DNA of 64,000 nucleotides from Rhodoferax ferrireducens (lineage in GTDB: Bacteria > Pseudomonadota > Gammaproteobacteria > Burkholderiales > Burkholderiaceae_C), in NCBI RefSeq assembly GCF_003347515.1, contig NZ_QEII01000272.1, forward strand, positions 103,927-167,926, written 5' to 3'. Positions 18,130 through 28,347 of the stretch are shown here, piece after piece. Every line of letters begins with the position of its first letter. The first letter of the stretch is position 1. The notes under the pieces were generated by a model. The model had not been told where the DNA came from, did not search any database, and was given only the letters and a program-made list of their open reading frames with translations. The position numbers and the translations under genes are program-made.

Positions 18130-21054
18130 ATGTCCAGTACGACCGTCGCCGAGTTTGCAACAGAACTCAAAAAATCAACCGATACATTGCTTGATCAGCT
18201 GAAATCGGCAGGAGTGGCCAAATCGACCGCTTCTGACAAGCTGACAGATGCTGACAAGCAGCATTTGCTGAGCTATTTGCAGGCCAGCCATGGCACTGCC
18301 AGCGCTGAGCGCAAGAAAATTACCCTGGTCAAGAAATCGACCAGCGAAATCAAGCAGGCCGACTCCACCGGCAGGGCGCGCACCATTCAGGTGGAAGTGC
18401 GCAAGAAGCGTACGTTTGTGCGTCGTGAAGACGGCATCGAGGTGGCTGTCGAGGCGCCTGAGCCAGAGCAGGAACAAGAGACCGCGCCGCTGATCGATAA
18501 CGCCGAACTGGCGCGCCGCGAAGAAGAGGCTCGCCGTCAAGCTGAATTGATTCGTCGCCAGGAAGAAGAACTGACCGAGCGTCGGCGTGTGCGTGAAGAG
18601 CAGGAAGCCCGCACGCGTGAAGCGACTGAAAAGGCCGCCGCCAAGGCCGCTGAAATCGCAGCAGCCCAAGCGGCCGAAGAGAAAAGCAAGCCAGTAGCGC
18701 CCGTTATACAAGCGCAAGACGCTATAGATAGCGCAGCAGTCAAAGCTCAGGAAGCCGCGGAAAAAGCGGAAGGCGTGGCCAAGGCCCAATTGGTAGAGCG
18801 TGAAAAGGCAGCAGCCGATTCAAAGGCGCGGGCCGCCGAAGACGTCGCACGTGCGGCTGATCTGGGTGACCGCAGGCGCAAGGCCGAGGCGGAAGCCGCT
18901 GCCATTCGCTTGATGATGTCGTCCCCTGCCAAGAAAGCACCGGTCGTCAAAAAGCCGGAAGAAATCAAGGCCGAAGCCGCTGCCAAGGCGGGCATGAAGG
19001 GCACGCTGCACAAGCCGGCCGCTGGCACGGTCGCCGCAAAACCGGCCAAGCCCGGCGTTGCCGGCGCACCCGGCACAGCCGCCGCGCCCGCAGGTGCAGG
19101 AAAAGAAGTCAAGTCAGCCAAACTCTCCAGCAGTTGGGCGGGCGATCCGGCCAAGAAGAAGGCCATTCCAACCCGTGGCGCCACCGGTGCTCCCGGCCGT
19201 ACCGGCAACTGGCGTGCCCCGGCACGCGGTGGCCGACGCGGCAGCAACGATAGAGACCGTGATGACAACCGGGTGCAGGCAGCACCGGTCGAGGCACGCA
19301 TCATTGAAGTGCATGTGCCTGAAACCATTACCGTGGCCGAGTTGGCGCACAAGATGGCCGTTAAGGCTTCGGAGGTGATCAAACACCTGATGAAGCTCGG
19401 CCAGATGGTCACCATCAACCAGCCGCTGGACCAGGACACCGCCATGATTCTGGTGGAAGAAATGGGCCACAAAGCCATCGTGGCAGCGCTGGACGATCCG
19501 GAAGCCTTTACCGATGACGAAGTGTCACAGCAGCAGTCCGAATCGTTGCCACGCGCACCGGTGGTGACGGTCATGGGCCACGTCGATCACGGCAAGACTT
19601 CCTTGCTGGATTACATCCGTACCGCCAAAGTGGCGTCGGCCGAAGCCGGTGGCATTACCCAGCACATTGGGGCCTACCATGTGGAAACGCCACGCGGCAT
19701 GATTTCCTTCCTCGATACCCCGGGTCACGAAGCCTTTACGGCCATGCGTGCCCGCGGCGCCAAGGCCACCGACATCGTGATTCTGGTGGTCGCGGCGGAT
19801 GACGGCGTGATGCCGCAAACGAGAGAGGCCATCAAGCACGCCAAGGCGGCTGGTGTTCCTATCGTGGTGGCGATCAACAAAATCGACAAGCCGGATGCCA
19901 ATCCAGAGCGCGTGAAAAACGAGCTGGTGGTGGAAGAAGTGGTGCCCGAAGAGTTCGGTGGTGATTCACCTTTCGTCACGGTATCGGCCAAGACCGGTCA
20001 GGGCATTGACGCCTTGCTGGAACAAGTGCTGCTGCAAGCCGAAGTGCTGGAACTGCGTGCACCGATTGATGCCATGGCCAAGGGTCTGGTGATCGAGGCG
20101 CGTCTTGACAAGGGTCGCGGCCCCGTGGCCACCATTCTGGTTCAGTCCGGTACCCTCAAGACTGGCGATATCGTGCTGGCAGGTTCCACCTATGGCCGTG
20201 TGCGCGCCATGCTGGATGAAAACGGCAAGACCATCAAAACCGCAGGTCCTTCGATTCCGGTCGAAATTCAGGGTCTGACGGAAGTACCGCAAGCCGGTGA
20301 CGAGTTCATGGTGATGTCGGACGAGCGCCGGGCTCGTGAAATTGCCACCTACCGTGCCGGCAAGTTCCGCCACACCAAGCTGGCCAAGCAGCAAGCTTCC
20401 AAGCTGGAGAACATGTTCACCGACATGGCGGCAGGCGCGGTCAAGATGGTACCTATCATCATCAAGGCCGACGTGCAGGGTTCGCAGGAAGCGCTGGCGC
20501 AGTCGCTGCTCAAGCTGTCGACCGACGAGGTCAAGGTGCAGCTGGTTTACACCGCCGTGGGCGCGATCAGCGAATCGGACGTGAATCTGGCGATTGCCTC
20601 CAAGGCCGTCATCATCGGTTTCAACACCCGTGCCGACGCCGGTGCGCGCAAGCTGGCCGAGAACAACGGCGTGGACATCCGCTACTACGACATCATCTAT
20701 GACGCCGTGGATGAGCTCAAGCTCGCCATGTCGGGCATGCTGACGCCGGACAAGAAGGAAGAAGTCATCGGTACCGCCGAGATCCGCCAGGTGTTCAAGG
20801 TGTCCAAGATCGGCTCGATTGCCGGTTGTATGGTCACCGCCGGTATCGTCAAGCGGACTGCCCGTCTGCGTCTGCTGCGCGACAACGTGGTCATCTTCAC
20901 CGGTGAACTCGAATCGCTCAAGCGTTTCAAGGACGATGCCAAGGAAGTCAAGGAAAGCTTCGAGTGCGGCTTGAATATCAAGAACTACAACGACATCCAA
21001 GAGGGTGACGTGCTGGAATTCTTTGAAATTCGCGAAATTGCCCGTACGCTTTAA
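18130..21054 (+). CDS. infB: Translation initiation factor IF-2
   Basis: 974 residues. The N-terminus holds a small IF2-N fold, then a long Ala/Glu/Lys-rich helical linker (about 90-280) and a Pro/Ala/Gly-rich stretch. The GTPase domain begins near residue 478 with G1 GHVDHGKT (483-490), DTPGHE and NKID; OB and C-terminal tRNA-binding domains follow. It places fMet-tRNA on the 30S subunit and promotes subunit joining. The linker carries a copy of the interspersed repeat. Confidence 0.97.
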   Translation: MSSTTVAEFATELKKSTDTLLDQLKSAGVAKSTASDKLTDADKQHLLSYLQASHGTASAERKKITLVKKSTSEIKQADSTGRARTIQVEVRKKRTFVRREDGIEVAVEAPEPEQEQETAPLIDNAELARREEEARRQAELIRRQEEELTERRRVREEQEARTREATEKAAAKAAEIAAAQAAEEKSKPVAPVIQAQDAIDSAAVKAQEAAEKAEGVAKAQLVEREKAAADSKARAAEDVARAADLGDRRRKAEAEAAAIRLMMSSPAKKAPVVKKPEEIKAEAAAKAGMKGTLHKPAAGTVAAKPAKPGVAGAPGTAAAPAGAGKEVKSAKLSSSWAGDPAKKKAIPTRGATGAPGRTGNWRAPARGGRRGSNDRDRDDNRVQAAPVEARIIEVHVPETITVAELAHKMAVKASEVIKHLMKLGQMVTINQPLDQDTAMILVEEMGHKAIVAALDDPEAFTDDEVSQQQSESLPRAPVVTVMGHVDHGKTSLLDYIRTAKVASAEAGGITQHIGAYHVETPRGMISFLDTPGHEAFTAMRARGAKATDIVILVVAADDGVMPQTREAIKHAKAAGVPIVVAINKIDKPDANPERVKNELVVEEVVPEEFGGDSPFVTVSAKTGQGIDALLEQVLLQAEVLELRAPIDAMAKGLVIEARLDKGRGPVATILVQSGTLKTGDIVLAGSTYGRVRAMLDENGKTIKTAGPSIPVEIQGLTEVPQAGDEFMVMSDERRAREIATYRAGKFRHTKLAKQQASKLENMFTDMAAGAVKMVPIIIKADVQGSQEALAQSLLKLSTDEVKVQLVYTAVGAISESDVNLAIASKAVIIGFNTRADAGARKLAENNGVDIRYYDIIYDAVDELKLAMSGMLTPDKKEEVIGTAEIRQVFKVSKIGSIAGCMVTAGIVKRTARLRLLRDNVVIFTGELESLKRFKDDAKEVKESFECGLNIKNYNDIQEGDVLEFFEIREIARTL
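18685..18735 (-). repeat. Interspersed repeat, copy F (inside infB linker)
   Basis: On the minus strand: TATAGCGTCTTGCGC, spacer, AACGGGCGCTACTGGC, then GCTTTTCTC. It encodes [16 protein letters not shown] in the poorly conserved IF-2 linker, where an insertion would be tolerated. Confidence 0.65.
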
Positions 21055-21082
21055 TTCCCCTTCGATGGATCAGAGATAAATC

Positions 21083-21451
21083 GTGCGACTCAAGTCAAAA
21101 ACCCCTAACCGCGCTTTCAAGGTAGCCGATCAGATCCAGCGTGATCTGACCGAGCTGATTGCGCGCGAACTCAAGGATCCGCGGGTGGGCATGGTGACGA
21201 TTCAGGCCGTGGAGGTCACGCCTGACTACGCGCACGCCAAGGTGTTCTTCAGCCTGCTGGCGGGAGACCCAAAAGCCTGTACCGAAGGTTTGAACCAGGC
21301 GGCCGGCTTTTTGCGGGCCGGCCTGTTCAAGCGTCTGCATATTCACACCGTCCCGACGCTGCATTTCCTGTTTGACCAGACCACCGAGCGCGCCGCCGAC
21401 ATGAATGCCTTGATTGCGCGGGCCGTGGCCTCGCGGGCCAAAGAGGACTGA
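21083..21451 (+). CDS. rbfA: Ribosome-binding factor A
   Basis: 122 residues from GTG 21083. A single KH-like fold with [24 protein letters not shown] opening, [13 protein letters not shown] in the centre and [19 protein letters not shown] near the end. It binds 16S rRNA near helix 1 during late 30S maturation and cold adaptation. Spaced 28 bp after infB, followed 4 bp later by truB. Confidence 0.94.
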   Translation: MRLKSKTPNRAFKVADQIQRDLTELIARELKDPRVGMVTIQAVEVTPDYAHAKVFFSLLAGDPKACTEGLNQAAGFLRAGLFKRLHIHTVPTLHFLFDQTTERAADMNALIARAVASRAKED

Positions 21452-21455
21452 GCCG

Positions 21456-22472
21456 ATGAATGCGCCGCGTGCACGGGTTGCCAGGCGCCCCGTGCATGGG
21501 GTGCTGCTGCTGGACAAGCCTTTGGGCTGGTCCAGCAATGATGCTTTGCAGAAAGTCAAATGGCTGTTGCGCGCCGAGAAGGCGGGCCACACCGGAACGC
21601 TGGACCCGCTGGCCACCGGCGTGTTGCCCCTGTGTTTTGGTGCGGCAACGAAGTTCAGTCAGCTCCAGCTGGATGCGGACAAAACGTATGAAGCGGTGGC
21701 GCGACTGGGTCAGAAAACCAGTACCGGGGACGCCGAGGGCGAGGTGATTGAAGAGCGGCCCGTCAATGTAACCGAGGCAGACCTCGGCAACGTGGTGGCC
21801 CGCTTCAGCGGGTTGATCCGGCAAATCCCGCCGATGCACAGTGCATTGAAGAAGGATGGCAAAGCCCTGTACGAATATGCGCGTGCCGGCATTGAGGTGG
21901 AGCGGGAAGCCCGCGAAGTGACAATTTATGAGCTAAAACTGGCTCTAGTCCCCGTGGATATTGCGCAACCAGCTATTAAAATGATAGTTAAGTGCAGCAA
22001 AGGCACGTACATCCGTACGCTCGGGGAGGATATTGGTGAAGCCTTGGGCTGCGGCGCCCACCTGAGCGCGCTGCGCCGGGTGGAGACCGGGGGCTTTCAT
22101 GTCGCGCAGTGTGTGACGCTGGAAGCCCTGGAGGCCATGACGGAGGTCGAAAGATTGGCCTGCCTGATGCCGGTGGACTCGCTGCTGCGCGAGCACACGG
22201 TTGTCATGCTGGACAGCGAGAATGCAGGGCGTTTCCTGAGTGGCGTGCGCCGCCGGGGAAGTTGGCCTGATAACGGGCAAGTAGCCGTCTATGGCGAAAA
22301 ACCTCGTGCCCTCTTGGGCACAGCCCATGTGGTGGCCGGTGAGTTGATACCGGGGCGGCTCTTGAGTCCGCTTGAGATTGAGCAAATATTGGGAGATTGC
22401 GGATCGGAGTCCAGCGTGTTGCACGCAGCCCCGCCTTCAGCCACCCAGAAAACAGACTTTGACGAGATTTAA
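21456..22472 (+). CDS. truB: tRNA pseudouridine(55) synthase TruB
   Basis: 338 residues from ATG 21456. The catalytic aspartate is D50 in [30 protein letters not shown] (motif I) precedes it and [11 protein letters not shown] follows at about 173-183. It makes pseudouridine 55 in the T loop of tRNAs. The segment between ITIYEL-like and KCSKGTYIR is slightly enlarged and consists of a copy of the interspersed repeat in reverse orientation. A C-terminal PUA-like domain and a polar tail end the protein. Confidence 0.94.
   Translation: MNAPRARVARRPVHGVLLLDKPLGWSSNDALQKVKWLLRAEKAGHTGTLDPLATGVLPLCFGAATKFSQLQLDADKTYEAVARLGQKTSTGDAEGEVIEERPVNVTEADLGNVVARFSGLIRQIPPMHSALKKDGKALYEYARAGIEVEREAREVTIYELKLALVPVDIAQPAIKMIVKCSKGTYIRTLGEDIGEALGCGAHLSALRRVETGGFHVAQCVTLEALEAMTEVERLACLMPVDSLLREHTVVMLDSENAGRFLSGVRRRGSWPDNGQVAVYGEKPRALLGTAHVVAGELIPGRLLSPLEIEQILGDCGSESSVLHAAPPSATQKTDFDEI
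21929..21990 (-). repeat. Interspersed repeat, copy D (inside truB)
   Basis: Minus strand core AATAGCTGGTTGCGC, spacer, CACGGGGACTAGAGCCAG, then TTTTAGCTC. It encodes [20 protein letters not shown] of TruB, in frame, at a surface strand-loop of the catalytic domain. Confidence 0.7.
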
Positions 22473-22485
22473 GAGAAAGTGAATC

Positions 22486-24309
22486 ATGAGCATTAAGCAA
22501 ATTCGTAACATCGCCATCATCGCCCACGTCGATCATGGCAAGACCACCATGGTCGACCAATTACTGCGCCAGTCCGGCACCTTTGCCGAGCACGAGAAAG
22601 TTGTCGACACCGTGATGGACAACAACGCGATCGAAAAAGAGCGTGGCATCACGATTCTGGCCAAGAACTGCGCCGTGACCTGGGAAGGCACGCACATCAA
22701 TATCGTTGACACCCCTGGACACGCCGACTTCGGCGGCGAAGTGGAACGCGCACTCTCCATGGTTGACGGTGTGGTGCTGCTGATCGATGCGCAGGAAGGC
22801 CCCATGCCCCAGACCCGCTTCGTGACCAAGAAGGCGCTCGCCTTGGGCCTGAAGCCCATTCTGGTGGTGAACAAGGTGGACAAGCCCGGTGCGCGCCCTG
22901 ACTGGGTGGTCAACGCCGCGTTTGATTTGTTCGACAAGCTTGGCGCCACGGATGAACAGCTGGATTTCCCCGTGGTCTACGCCTCGGGCATCAACGGCTG
23001 GTCGTCGATGGAAGAGGGCGCACAAGGTGAGCAGTGGGGTCCCGACATGTCGGCCCTGTTCAACACCATCCTGAACCACGTGCCTCACCAGCAAGGCGAT
23101 CCGGCAGCACCGCTGCAACTGCAGATTTCCGCGCTCGACTTTTCGACCTTTGTGGGCCGGATCGGTGTCGGCCGCATCAGCCAGGGCACGATCAAGCCCA
23201 TGATGGACGTGGTGGTGATGGAGGGCCCGGACGGCAAGGCGATCAAGGGTCGCATCAACCAGGTCTTGACGTTCCAGGGCCTGGAACGCGTGCAGGCCAC
23301 GGAAGCCGGTCCCGGCGAAATCGTGCTGATCAACGGGATCAATGAAATCGGGATTGGCGTGACCATCACCGATCCCGTGAATCCGACGCCGCTGCCCATG
23401 CTCAAGGTCGATGAGCCCACCCTGACCATGAACTTCTGCGTCAACACCAGCCCGCTGGCCGGCCGTGAAGGCAAGTACGTCACCAGCCGCCAGATCTGGG
23501 ATCGTCTGCAAAAAGAACTGCAACACAACGTGGCTTTGCGCGTCAAGGAAACCGACGAGGAAGGTATCTTTGAAGTCATGGGTCGCGGCGAACTGCACTT
23601 GACCATTCTGCTGGAAAACATGCGGCGCGAAGGTTTCGAGATGGCTGTGTCCAAGCCGCGCGTCGTGATGAAAGACGTGAACGGCGAAAAGCACGAGCCG
23701 ATCGAAATGGTGACCGCCGACATCGAAGAGATCCACCAAGGCGGCGTGATGCAGGCTTTGGGCGAGCGCAAGGGCGACCTGGTCAATATGGAATCGGACG
23801 GCCGTGGCCGCGTGCGCCTGGAGTACCGCATTCCGGCACGTGGCCTGATCGGCTTCACCAACGAATTCCTGAACTTGACCCGTGGTTCCGGCCTGATCGC
23901 CAACATCTTCGACAGCTATGAGCCGCACAAGGGCGACATCGGCGGCCGCAAGAATGGCGTGCTGATTTCCATGGATGCGGGTGAAATCTTCACCTACGCG
24001 CTGGGCAAGCTGGACGAACGTGGCCGCATGTTTGTCAAGCCCAATGACCCCGTGTACGAAGGCATGATTGTCGGTATCCACAGCCGTGACAACGATCTGG
24101 TGGTCAACGCCACGCGCACCAAGCAGCTGACCAACTTCCGCGTTTCGGGCAAGGAAGATGCCATCAAGATCACGCCGCCGATTGATGCGACACTGGAATA
24201 CGCAGTGGAGTTCATTGAGGACGACGAGTTGGTCGAAATCACGCCCAAGTCGATCCGTCTGCGCAAGCGCTACCTGACCGAGAGCGAGCGCAAGCGCGCT
24301 GGCCGCTAA
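22486..24309 (+). CDS. typA: Translational GTPase TypA/BipA
   Basis: 607 residues. The G domain opens RNIAIIAHVDHGKTTMVDQL (P-loop about residues 11-19), with DTPGHADFGGEVER (G3) and NKVDKPGARP (G4). EF-G-like domains II, III and V follow, and a BipA-specific C-terminal domain (about 480-607). It is a ribosome-associated GTPase needed for 50S assembly at low temperature and under stress. Starts 14 bp after truB, so probably read from the same transcript. Confidence 0.96.
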   Translation: MSIKQIRNIAIIAHVDHGKTTMVDQLLRQSGTFAEHEKVVDTVMDNNAIEKERGITILAKNCAVTWEGTHINIVDTPGHADFGGEVERALSMVDGVVLLIDAQEGPMPQTRFVTKKALALGLKPILVVNKVDKPGARPDWVVNAAFDLFDKLGATDEQLDFPVVYASGINGWSSMEEGAQGEQWGPDMSALFNTILNHVPHQQGDPAAPLQLQISALDFSTFVGRIGVGRISQGTIKPMMDVVVMEGPDGKAIKGRINQVLTFQGLERVQATEAGPGEIVLINGINEIGIGVTITDPVNPTPLPMLKVDEPTLTMNFCVNTSPLAGREGKYVTSRQIWDRLQKELQHNVALRVKETDEEGIFEVMGRGELHLTILLENMRREGFEMAVSKPRVVMKDVNGEKHEPIEMVTADIEEIHQGGVMQALGERKGDLVNMESDGRGRVRLEYRIPARGLIGFTNEFLNLTRGSGLIANIFDSYEPHKGDIGGRKNGVLISMDAGEIFTYALGKLDERGRMFVKPNDPVYEGMIVGIHSRDNDLVVNATRTKQLTNFRVSGKEDAIKITPPIDATLEYAVEFIEDDELVEITPKSIRLRKRYLTESERKRAGR

Positions 24310-24347
24310 AACCTTCAACGCGGTCGCTCAGGCCGCGAAGTTTGGCG

Positions 24348-24376
24348 AATCCCGGACTTGATCCGGGATTTTTTTT
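24348..24376 (+). terminator. Terminator after typA
   Basis: A 9 bp perfect stem, AATCCCGGA against TCCGGGATT, with a five-base loop and eight T in all. It closes the rimP-to-typA transcription unit. Confidence 0.88.
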
Positions 24377-24400
24377 GTTGTGTGCCGAGAATCTTTTTAT

Positions 24401-25273
24401 ATGAAGCTAACCCACAACCGAGCGGTCTTTCTGATGGTTGCCGTGGCCCTGATGTGGTCAACGGCAGGTGTTGTCACCCGGCATCTGGAGTCGGCGCGCA
24501 GCTTTGAAATCACCTTCTGGCGCTCCGCGTTTACCGCCTTGTCGCTGCTGGTGATCTTGCCGTTTTTCCAGGGCCGTCAGGTGTTTCGGAAAATCCGCCA
24601 GGGCACGGCCGCGTTCTGGGTTTCCGGGGTCTGCTGGAGCGTGATGTTTACCGCCTTCATGGTGGCGCTCACCCTGACCAGCGTGGCCAACGTGCTGGTC
24701 ACCATGGCCATCGGACCCTTGCTCACCGCCCTGATCGCACGGCTATTCATCGGCCACCGCATTCCCGCACGCACCTGGGTGGCCATTGTGGCGGCCGGTG
24801 GCGGCATTGTTTACATGTATGGCGCGCAGCTGGCGGATGCCTCGCTCGCCGGCACCCTGGTCACGCTGTGCGTGCCCCTGGCGGGCGCTGTGAACTGGAC
24901 CTTGACGCAGCATTCCCACGCCCAAGGCCACGAGGTGGATTTGATTCCGGCGGTTCTGGTGGGTGCGCTTATTTCCTTGGCCCTGACATTTCCCTTGGCC
25001 TTTCCCTTTCAGGCGACCGCCCACGATCTCTACCTGCTGGCTTTTTTGGGATTGGGGCAACTGGCCATCCCCTGTGTGCTGTCGGTGATGTGCGCACGCG
25101 TTCTCAAGGCGCCGGAAATCTCCCTGCTGGCTTTGCTGGAAGTGATTTTTGGCATTCTGCTGGCCTGGGTCGGCGCGAATGAAGTTCCGGCCGCGTCGGT
25201 TCTCATCGGTGGCGCGGTGGTGATTGGCGCACTGGTCCTCAATGAATTTATTGGCTGGAGAAGCAGACCGTGA
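24401..25273 (+). CDS. EamA-family (DMT) membrane transporter
   Basis: 290 residues from ATG 24401. Ten predicted membrane helices arise from two EamA repeats, the first opening FLMVAVALMWSTAGVVTRHL and the second near residue 150 (SLAGTLVTLCVPLAGAVNWT). This family exports or exchanges amino acids and other metabolites; the substrate cannot be told. The stop overlaps the GTG start of the next gene (GTGA), so both are co-translated. Confidence 0.87.
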   Translation: MKLTHNRAVFLMVAVALMWSTAGVVTRHLESARSFEITFWRSAFTALSLLVILPFFQGRQVFRKIRQGTAAFWVSGVCWSVMFTAFMVALTLTSVANVLVTMAIGPLLTALIARLFIGHRIPARTWVAIVAAGGGIVYMYGAQLADASLAGTLVTLCVPLAGAVNWTLTQHSHAQGHEVDLIPAVLVGALISLALTFPLAFPFQATAHDLYLLAFLGLGQLAIPCVLSVMCARVLKAPEISLLALLEVIFGILLAWVGANEVPAASVLIGGAVVIGALVLNEFIGWRSRP

Positions 25274-26433
25274 CAACACAAAGCACAAGCACCGGGGATG
25301 ATGCCGAAGAAGTCTTGACCGAGATTCGCGGGCACGTTGGCCTTGTCACGCTGAACCGGCCGAAAGCGCTCAACGCCCTGTCGTTGCCGATGATTCGCGC
25401 GCTCACCGCCTGCCTGCTGGCCTGGCGCCAGGACGATCGGGTCAGGGCCGTGGCAATACGTGGCAGCAACAAGAGCGGACCTTTCGGCGCCTTTTGCGCC
25501 GGGGGTGACATCCGCTTTTTCCATCAGGCGGCGCTGGCGGGCAACCCTGAGCTGGACGATTTTTTCACCGAAGAATATGCCCTCAATCACCTGATTCACA
25601 ACTTCCCCAAGCCCTACATCGCCTTTCTGGCCGGCATCGTCATGGGCGGCGGCATGGGTTTGAGTGGGCACGGACGGCAGCACGCCGCCGCGACCGGGCA
25701 GGGCAGAACCACCCTGCGCATCGCCACCGAGGCAACCCGGATGGCCATGCCCGAGACGCACATCGGCCTGTTTCCCGATGTGGGCGGTGGCTATTTCCTG
25801 AGTCGTTGCCCGGGGCGCATCGGCGAGTGGTTGGCGCTGACCGGCGAATCGCTCGGGGCAGGGCAGGCCATGGCGTTTGGCTTGGCCGATACGTGTTTTG
25901 ACGCGGCCCGATTGGCCTCGGCATGGGATGCTTTGGCCAGCCTGGACCTTGATCAACCCGATGCCATCAATCGCTGGAATGCTATTTATTCAGTAGCTAC
26001 TTCCGCTTATTCAACGGGGGCTAGAGGCCAAATTGATCATTATTTTTCAATGAACACCGTGTCCGACATCGTGCAGGCACTGGAGGCCGATGGGGATACG
26101 TGGGCGCAGCAAACTGCCGCCACCTTGCGCAAACGCTCGCCCTTGATGCTGCATGTGGCGCTGGCCCAGATTCGCCGGGCGCGCAGCCTGTCGCTGGCCG
26201 ACGATCTGCGCATGGAGCGCGACATGGTTTACCACTGCTTTCATCCCCGGCATCTGGGCCGCAGCGTCAGCCAGGGCGAGACGGTGGAAGGCATTCGCGC
26301 CTTGGCCGTGGACAAGGACAGCAGCCCGCGCTGGAACCCGGCCCGCATTGAAGAGGTCACCCCGGACATGGTGGAGCCCTTCTTCAGCAGCCCCTGGACA
26401 CCGCAGACGCATCCGCTGCGCGACCTGAACTGA
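25270..26433 (+). CDS. Enoyl-CoA hydratase/isomerase family, 3-hydroxyisobutyryl-CoA hydrolase-like
   Basis: 387 residues from GTG 25270. The crotonase core is present: LNRPKALNALSLPMIRAL, the oxyanion-hole stretch FCAGGDIRFFHQ and IVMGGGMGLSGHGRQ, then PETHIGLFPDVGGGYFLSR. The ETHIGLFPDVGG form and the long C-terminal helical part resemble the ECH_2 (HIBCH) type, which hydrolyses 3-hydroxyisobutyryl-CoA in valine breakdown. Residues about 237-257 derive from the interspersed repeat and are absent from the usual family pattern as I know it. Specificity is inferred. Confidence 0.85.
   Translation: MTTQSTSTGDDAEEVLTEIRGHVGLVTLNRPKALNALSLPMIRALTACLLAWRQDDRVRAVAIRGSNKSGPFGAFCAGGDIRFFHQAALAGNPELDDFFTEEYALNHLIHNFPKPYIAFLAGIVMGGGMGLSGHGRQHAAATGQGRTTLRIATEATRMAMPETHIGLFPDVGGGYFLSRCPGRIGEWLALTGESLGAGQAMAFGLADTCFDAARLASAWDALASLDLDQPDAINRWNAIYSVATSAYSTGARGQIDHYFSMNTVSDIVQALEADGDTWAQQTAATLRKRSPLMLHVALAQIRRARSLSLADDLRMERDMVYHCFHPRHLGRSVSQGETVEGIRALAVDKDSSPRWNPARIEEVTPDMVEPFFSSPWTPQTHPLRDLN
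25981..26040 (+). repeat. Interspersed repeat, copy B (inside hydratase gene)
   Basis: Core AGTAGCTACTTCCGC, spacer, ACGGGGGCTAGAGGCC, then AAATTGATCA. The frame stays open through it (AIYSVATSAYSTGARGQIDH). Confidence 0.75.
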
Positions 26434-26453
26434 ACTGAAGTTTGCCGGGCTGA

Positions 26454-27302
26454 TCAAAGCTGGCGGTAAACCGCTTCGGCCAGTTTCATGAGCGCGTCGC
26501 GCGGTACCGGACCTGCCAGCGCATAGCCAAAGCCCTGGTCGATCCAGTAAAAGCTGGGGATCGGCCCGTCAGTGGAAAAGTGGAAACCGGTCTCACGGCT
26601 GTTCGCTCCACCTGGCACGGTGTCCAGAGCCCCGAGATACAGCGTGATGCGGGTGCCTGCCGTGTTTTGGAACATGAATTGCGCCCGCGCACCGGCTTCG
26701 CCCGGCAACAGGCGTCCACCCATCAGCTCATAGCCCTGAGAAGCCAGATTGGGGACCTTGAGCGGCTTGCCGACGCGCTTGGACAACCATTGCACCAAGT
26801 GCTCCTGCTCGGCGGCCGTGACCTCCACCGGATGACGAGTCTCGGGGGAATACACCACATGGGCAAAGCTTGCCTGACGGACAAAATCCCGCTCGGCCCG
26901 GGCTTTTGCCAGCCCTGCTGCGGGCGACCGGAATGGCGAATCGCCTTGCCAGGCTGTGTGCGAGAACCAGCCCACGCCAAATGCCAGCATCACCCCGGCG
27001 GCCATGCCGCCCCAGCGCCACCATTGATTGAGCTCCTGCTGCGAGGCGGCCGTTTGACTCGCTGCGGACCTCAGCACGGACGGTACCGGCTCGTCCAGCA
27101 CATGCTGGTGCAAACCGCGCAGGGCGTCACGCTGTTGCTGCCACTTCAGCACGCTTGCCTGGGCGTCAGGGTCCTGCGCCAGACGCGCCTGCAGGGCGGC
27201 CAATTCGCCGGCTGCAAGTTGACCATCCACCAACGCGTGGATCTGGTCTTCGGTGAGCGGCTGGGAAGTGTTGCTGTCCATGGTTGTATTCCGGGGGCTC
27301 AT
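26454..27302 (-). CDS. Anti-sigma factor (membrane-anchored, RskA/ChrR-like context)
   Basis: 282 residues from ATG 27302, which overlaps the sigma stop as ATGA; a second ATG at 27281 (MDSNTSQPLTEDQIHALVDG) is equally possible. The N-terminal part has the zinc-free anti-sigma helical domain style (DQIHALVDGQLAAGELAALQ). One membrane helix follows at about residues 105-125 (GGMAAGVMLAFGVGWFSH) and then a periplasmic domain. It most likely holds the adjacent ECF sigma factor inactive until an envelope signal. A longer frame to 27716 overlaps the sigma gene and is spurious. Confidence 0.8.
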   Translation of the reverse strand: MSPRNTTMDSNTSQPLTEDQIHALVDGQLAAGELAALQARLAQDPDAQASVLKWQQQRDALRGLHQHVLDEPVPSVLRSAASQTAASQQELNQWWRWGGMAAGVMLAFGVGWFSHTAWQGDSPFRSPAAGLAKARAERDFVRQASFAHVVYSPETRHPVEVTAAEQEHLVQWLSKRVGKPLKVPNLASQGYELMGGRLLPGEAGARAQFMFQNTAGTRITLYLGALDTVPGGANSRETGFHFSTDGPIPSFYWIDQGFGYALAGPVPRDALMKLAEAVYRQL

Positions 27303-27838
27303 TTCAGGCGATGCAAATTGCTGACCGGGGTGCAGGCGACAGGCGGCTGACCGGCAGCTTTGGCCGGGGCATCCAGCAGTGCCTGCAGGCGGCTGCGCCC
27401 CCGCGAGAGACGCGACATCACGGTGCCAATGGGAACGCCGGTGATTTTGGCGACATCGGCATAGCTCATGTCCTCCACGCTGACCAGCAGCAAGACAGCG
27501 CGCTGGTCGGGTGGCAAACGCAGCAGGCAACGCTGCAAATCCATGGCCTGGCCAGGATGGGTATCGGGTGCGACCAACTCGTGCGCTACCTCGTCGATGT
27601 CCACCGTGCCGCCCGATGCCTGTCGTGTAGCGCGGCGCATCTGGTTGGCAAACAGGTTGTGCATCACGGTGAACAGCCAGGCCCGCAGATCGGAGCCGGC
27701 GGCCCACAAACGCCACTTGCTACAAGCGCGCTCCAGCGTGTCCTGCACCAGGTCGTCAGCGGCCCATGTGTCGCCCGTCAGCGCCCGCGCATAGCGGCGC
27801 AGCGCTGGAATTTGGTCGACGATGGGCTGGCGATTCAC
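27299..27838 (-). CDS. ECF RNA polymerase sigma factor
   Basis: 179 residues. Region 2 (about 15-80: IPALRRYARALTGDTWAADD, LRAWLFTVMHNLFANQMRR) and region 4 (about 120-175: LPPDQRAVLLLVSVEDMSYA, GTVMSRLSRGRSRL) are clear; region 3 is absent, as in group 4 sigma factors. It directs RNA polymerase to a small regulon. Translationally coupled to the downstream anti-sigma and 15 bp behind the lipoprotein gene, so the three probably form an autoregulated unit. Confidence 0.9.
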   Translation of the reverse strand: MNRQPIVDQIPALRRYARALTGDTWAADDLVQDTLERACSKWRLWAAGSDLRAWLFTVMHNLFANQMRRATRQASGGTVDIDEVAHELVAPDTHPGQAMDLQRCLLRLPPDQRAVLLLVSVEDMSYADVAKITGVPIGTVMSRLSRGRSRLQALLDAPAKAAGQPPVACTPVSNLHRLK

Positions 27839-27853
27839 AAAGATGCAATCAGG

Positions 27854-28258
27854 TCAATAGCCGCTCATCCGGGGCGCGGGCTTGGCAAGCTGCCACACCT
27901 GATTCACGCCATCACCGGTCTTGTCGCCGGGCTTGCTGTCCTTGGACCAGTAATACAGGGGCTTGCCCTTCATGGCCCATTGCTTCGTGCCATCGTCGCG
28001 CGTGACAATGCTGTAGTCGCCTGACGCTTTGTCAGACGCGGCAGCCATCAAGGGCGGCCAGTTGGTCGCGCAGGGACCATTGCAGACCGATTTTCCGCTG
28101 CCGGCAACGTCTCGGTCAAATGTATACAGCGTCATCTTGTTGGGGCCCACCAGCACGCCGTCGGCGACCGTGGCCGGGGCCGCATACATGGATGCGCAAG
28201 CGCCCAAAAGGACAAGCGTCAGGGAGAGGGCCAAGGGTGCACGCGAGACAAGTTTCAT
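27854..28258 (-). CDS. Lipoprotein with secreted-repeat domain (COG4315-like)
   Basis: 134 residues from ATG 28258; the frame extends to 28303 without a credible start. The signal peptide ends in a lipobox LGAC, predicting a lipid-anchored protein. The mature part holds two related motifs, LYTFDRDVAGSGKSVCNGPCATNWPP and GKPLYYWSKDSKPGDKTGDG (shown here in pieces), typical of this family of unknown function. It lies upstream of the sigma/anti-sigma pair and may belong to the response. Confidence 0.78.
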   Translation of the reverse strand: MKLVSRAPLALSLTLVLLGACASMYAAPATVADGVLVGPNKMTLYTFDRDVAGSGKSVCNGPCATNWPPLMAAASDKASGDYSIVTRDDGTKQWAMKGKPLYYWSKDSKPGDKTGDGVNQVWQLAKPAPRMSGY

Positions 28259-28347
28259 GATGGACTCCTGAGTTAATGAAGGCAAACAAGTATTTGCACC
28301 CACATAAACACGGGCAGCACCCCGTTTATTCCCCGCTGGGCAAAAAA

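Noticed and set aside
22561..24318. 585-codon frame opposite typA
   Set aside because: Antisense shadow; typA is unambiguous in the other strand.
28304..28329. Inverted repeat after smpB as its terminator
   Set aside because: ATAAAC..CGGG/CCCG..TTTAT pairs only with a bulge and has no T-run in the smpB direction.
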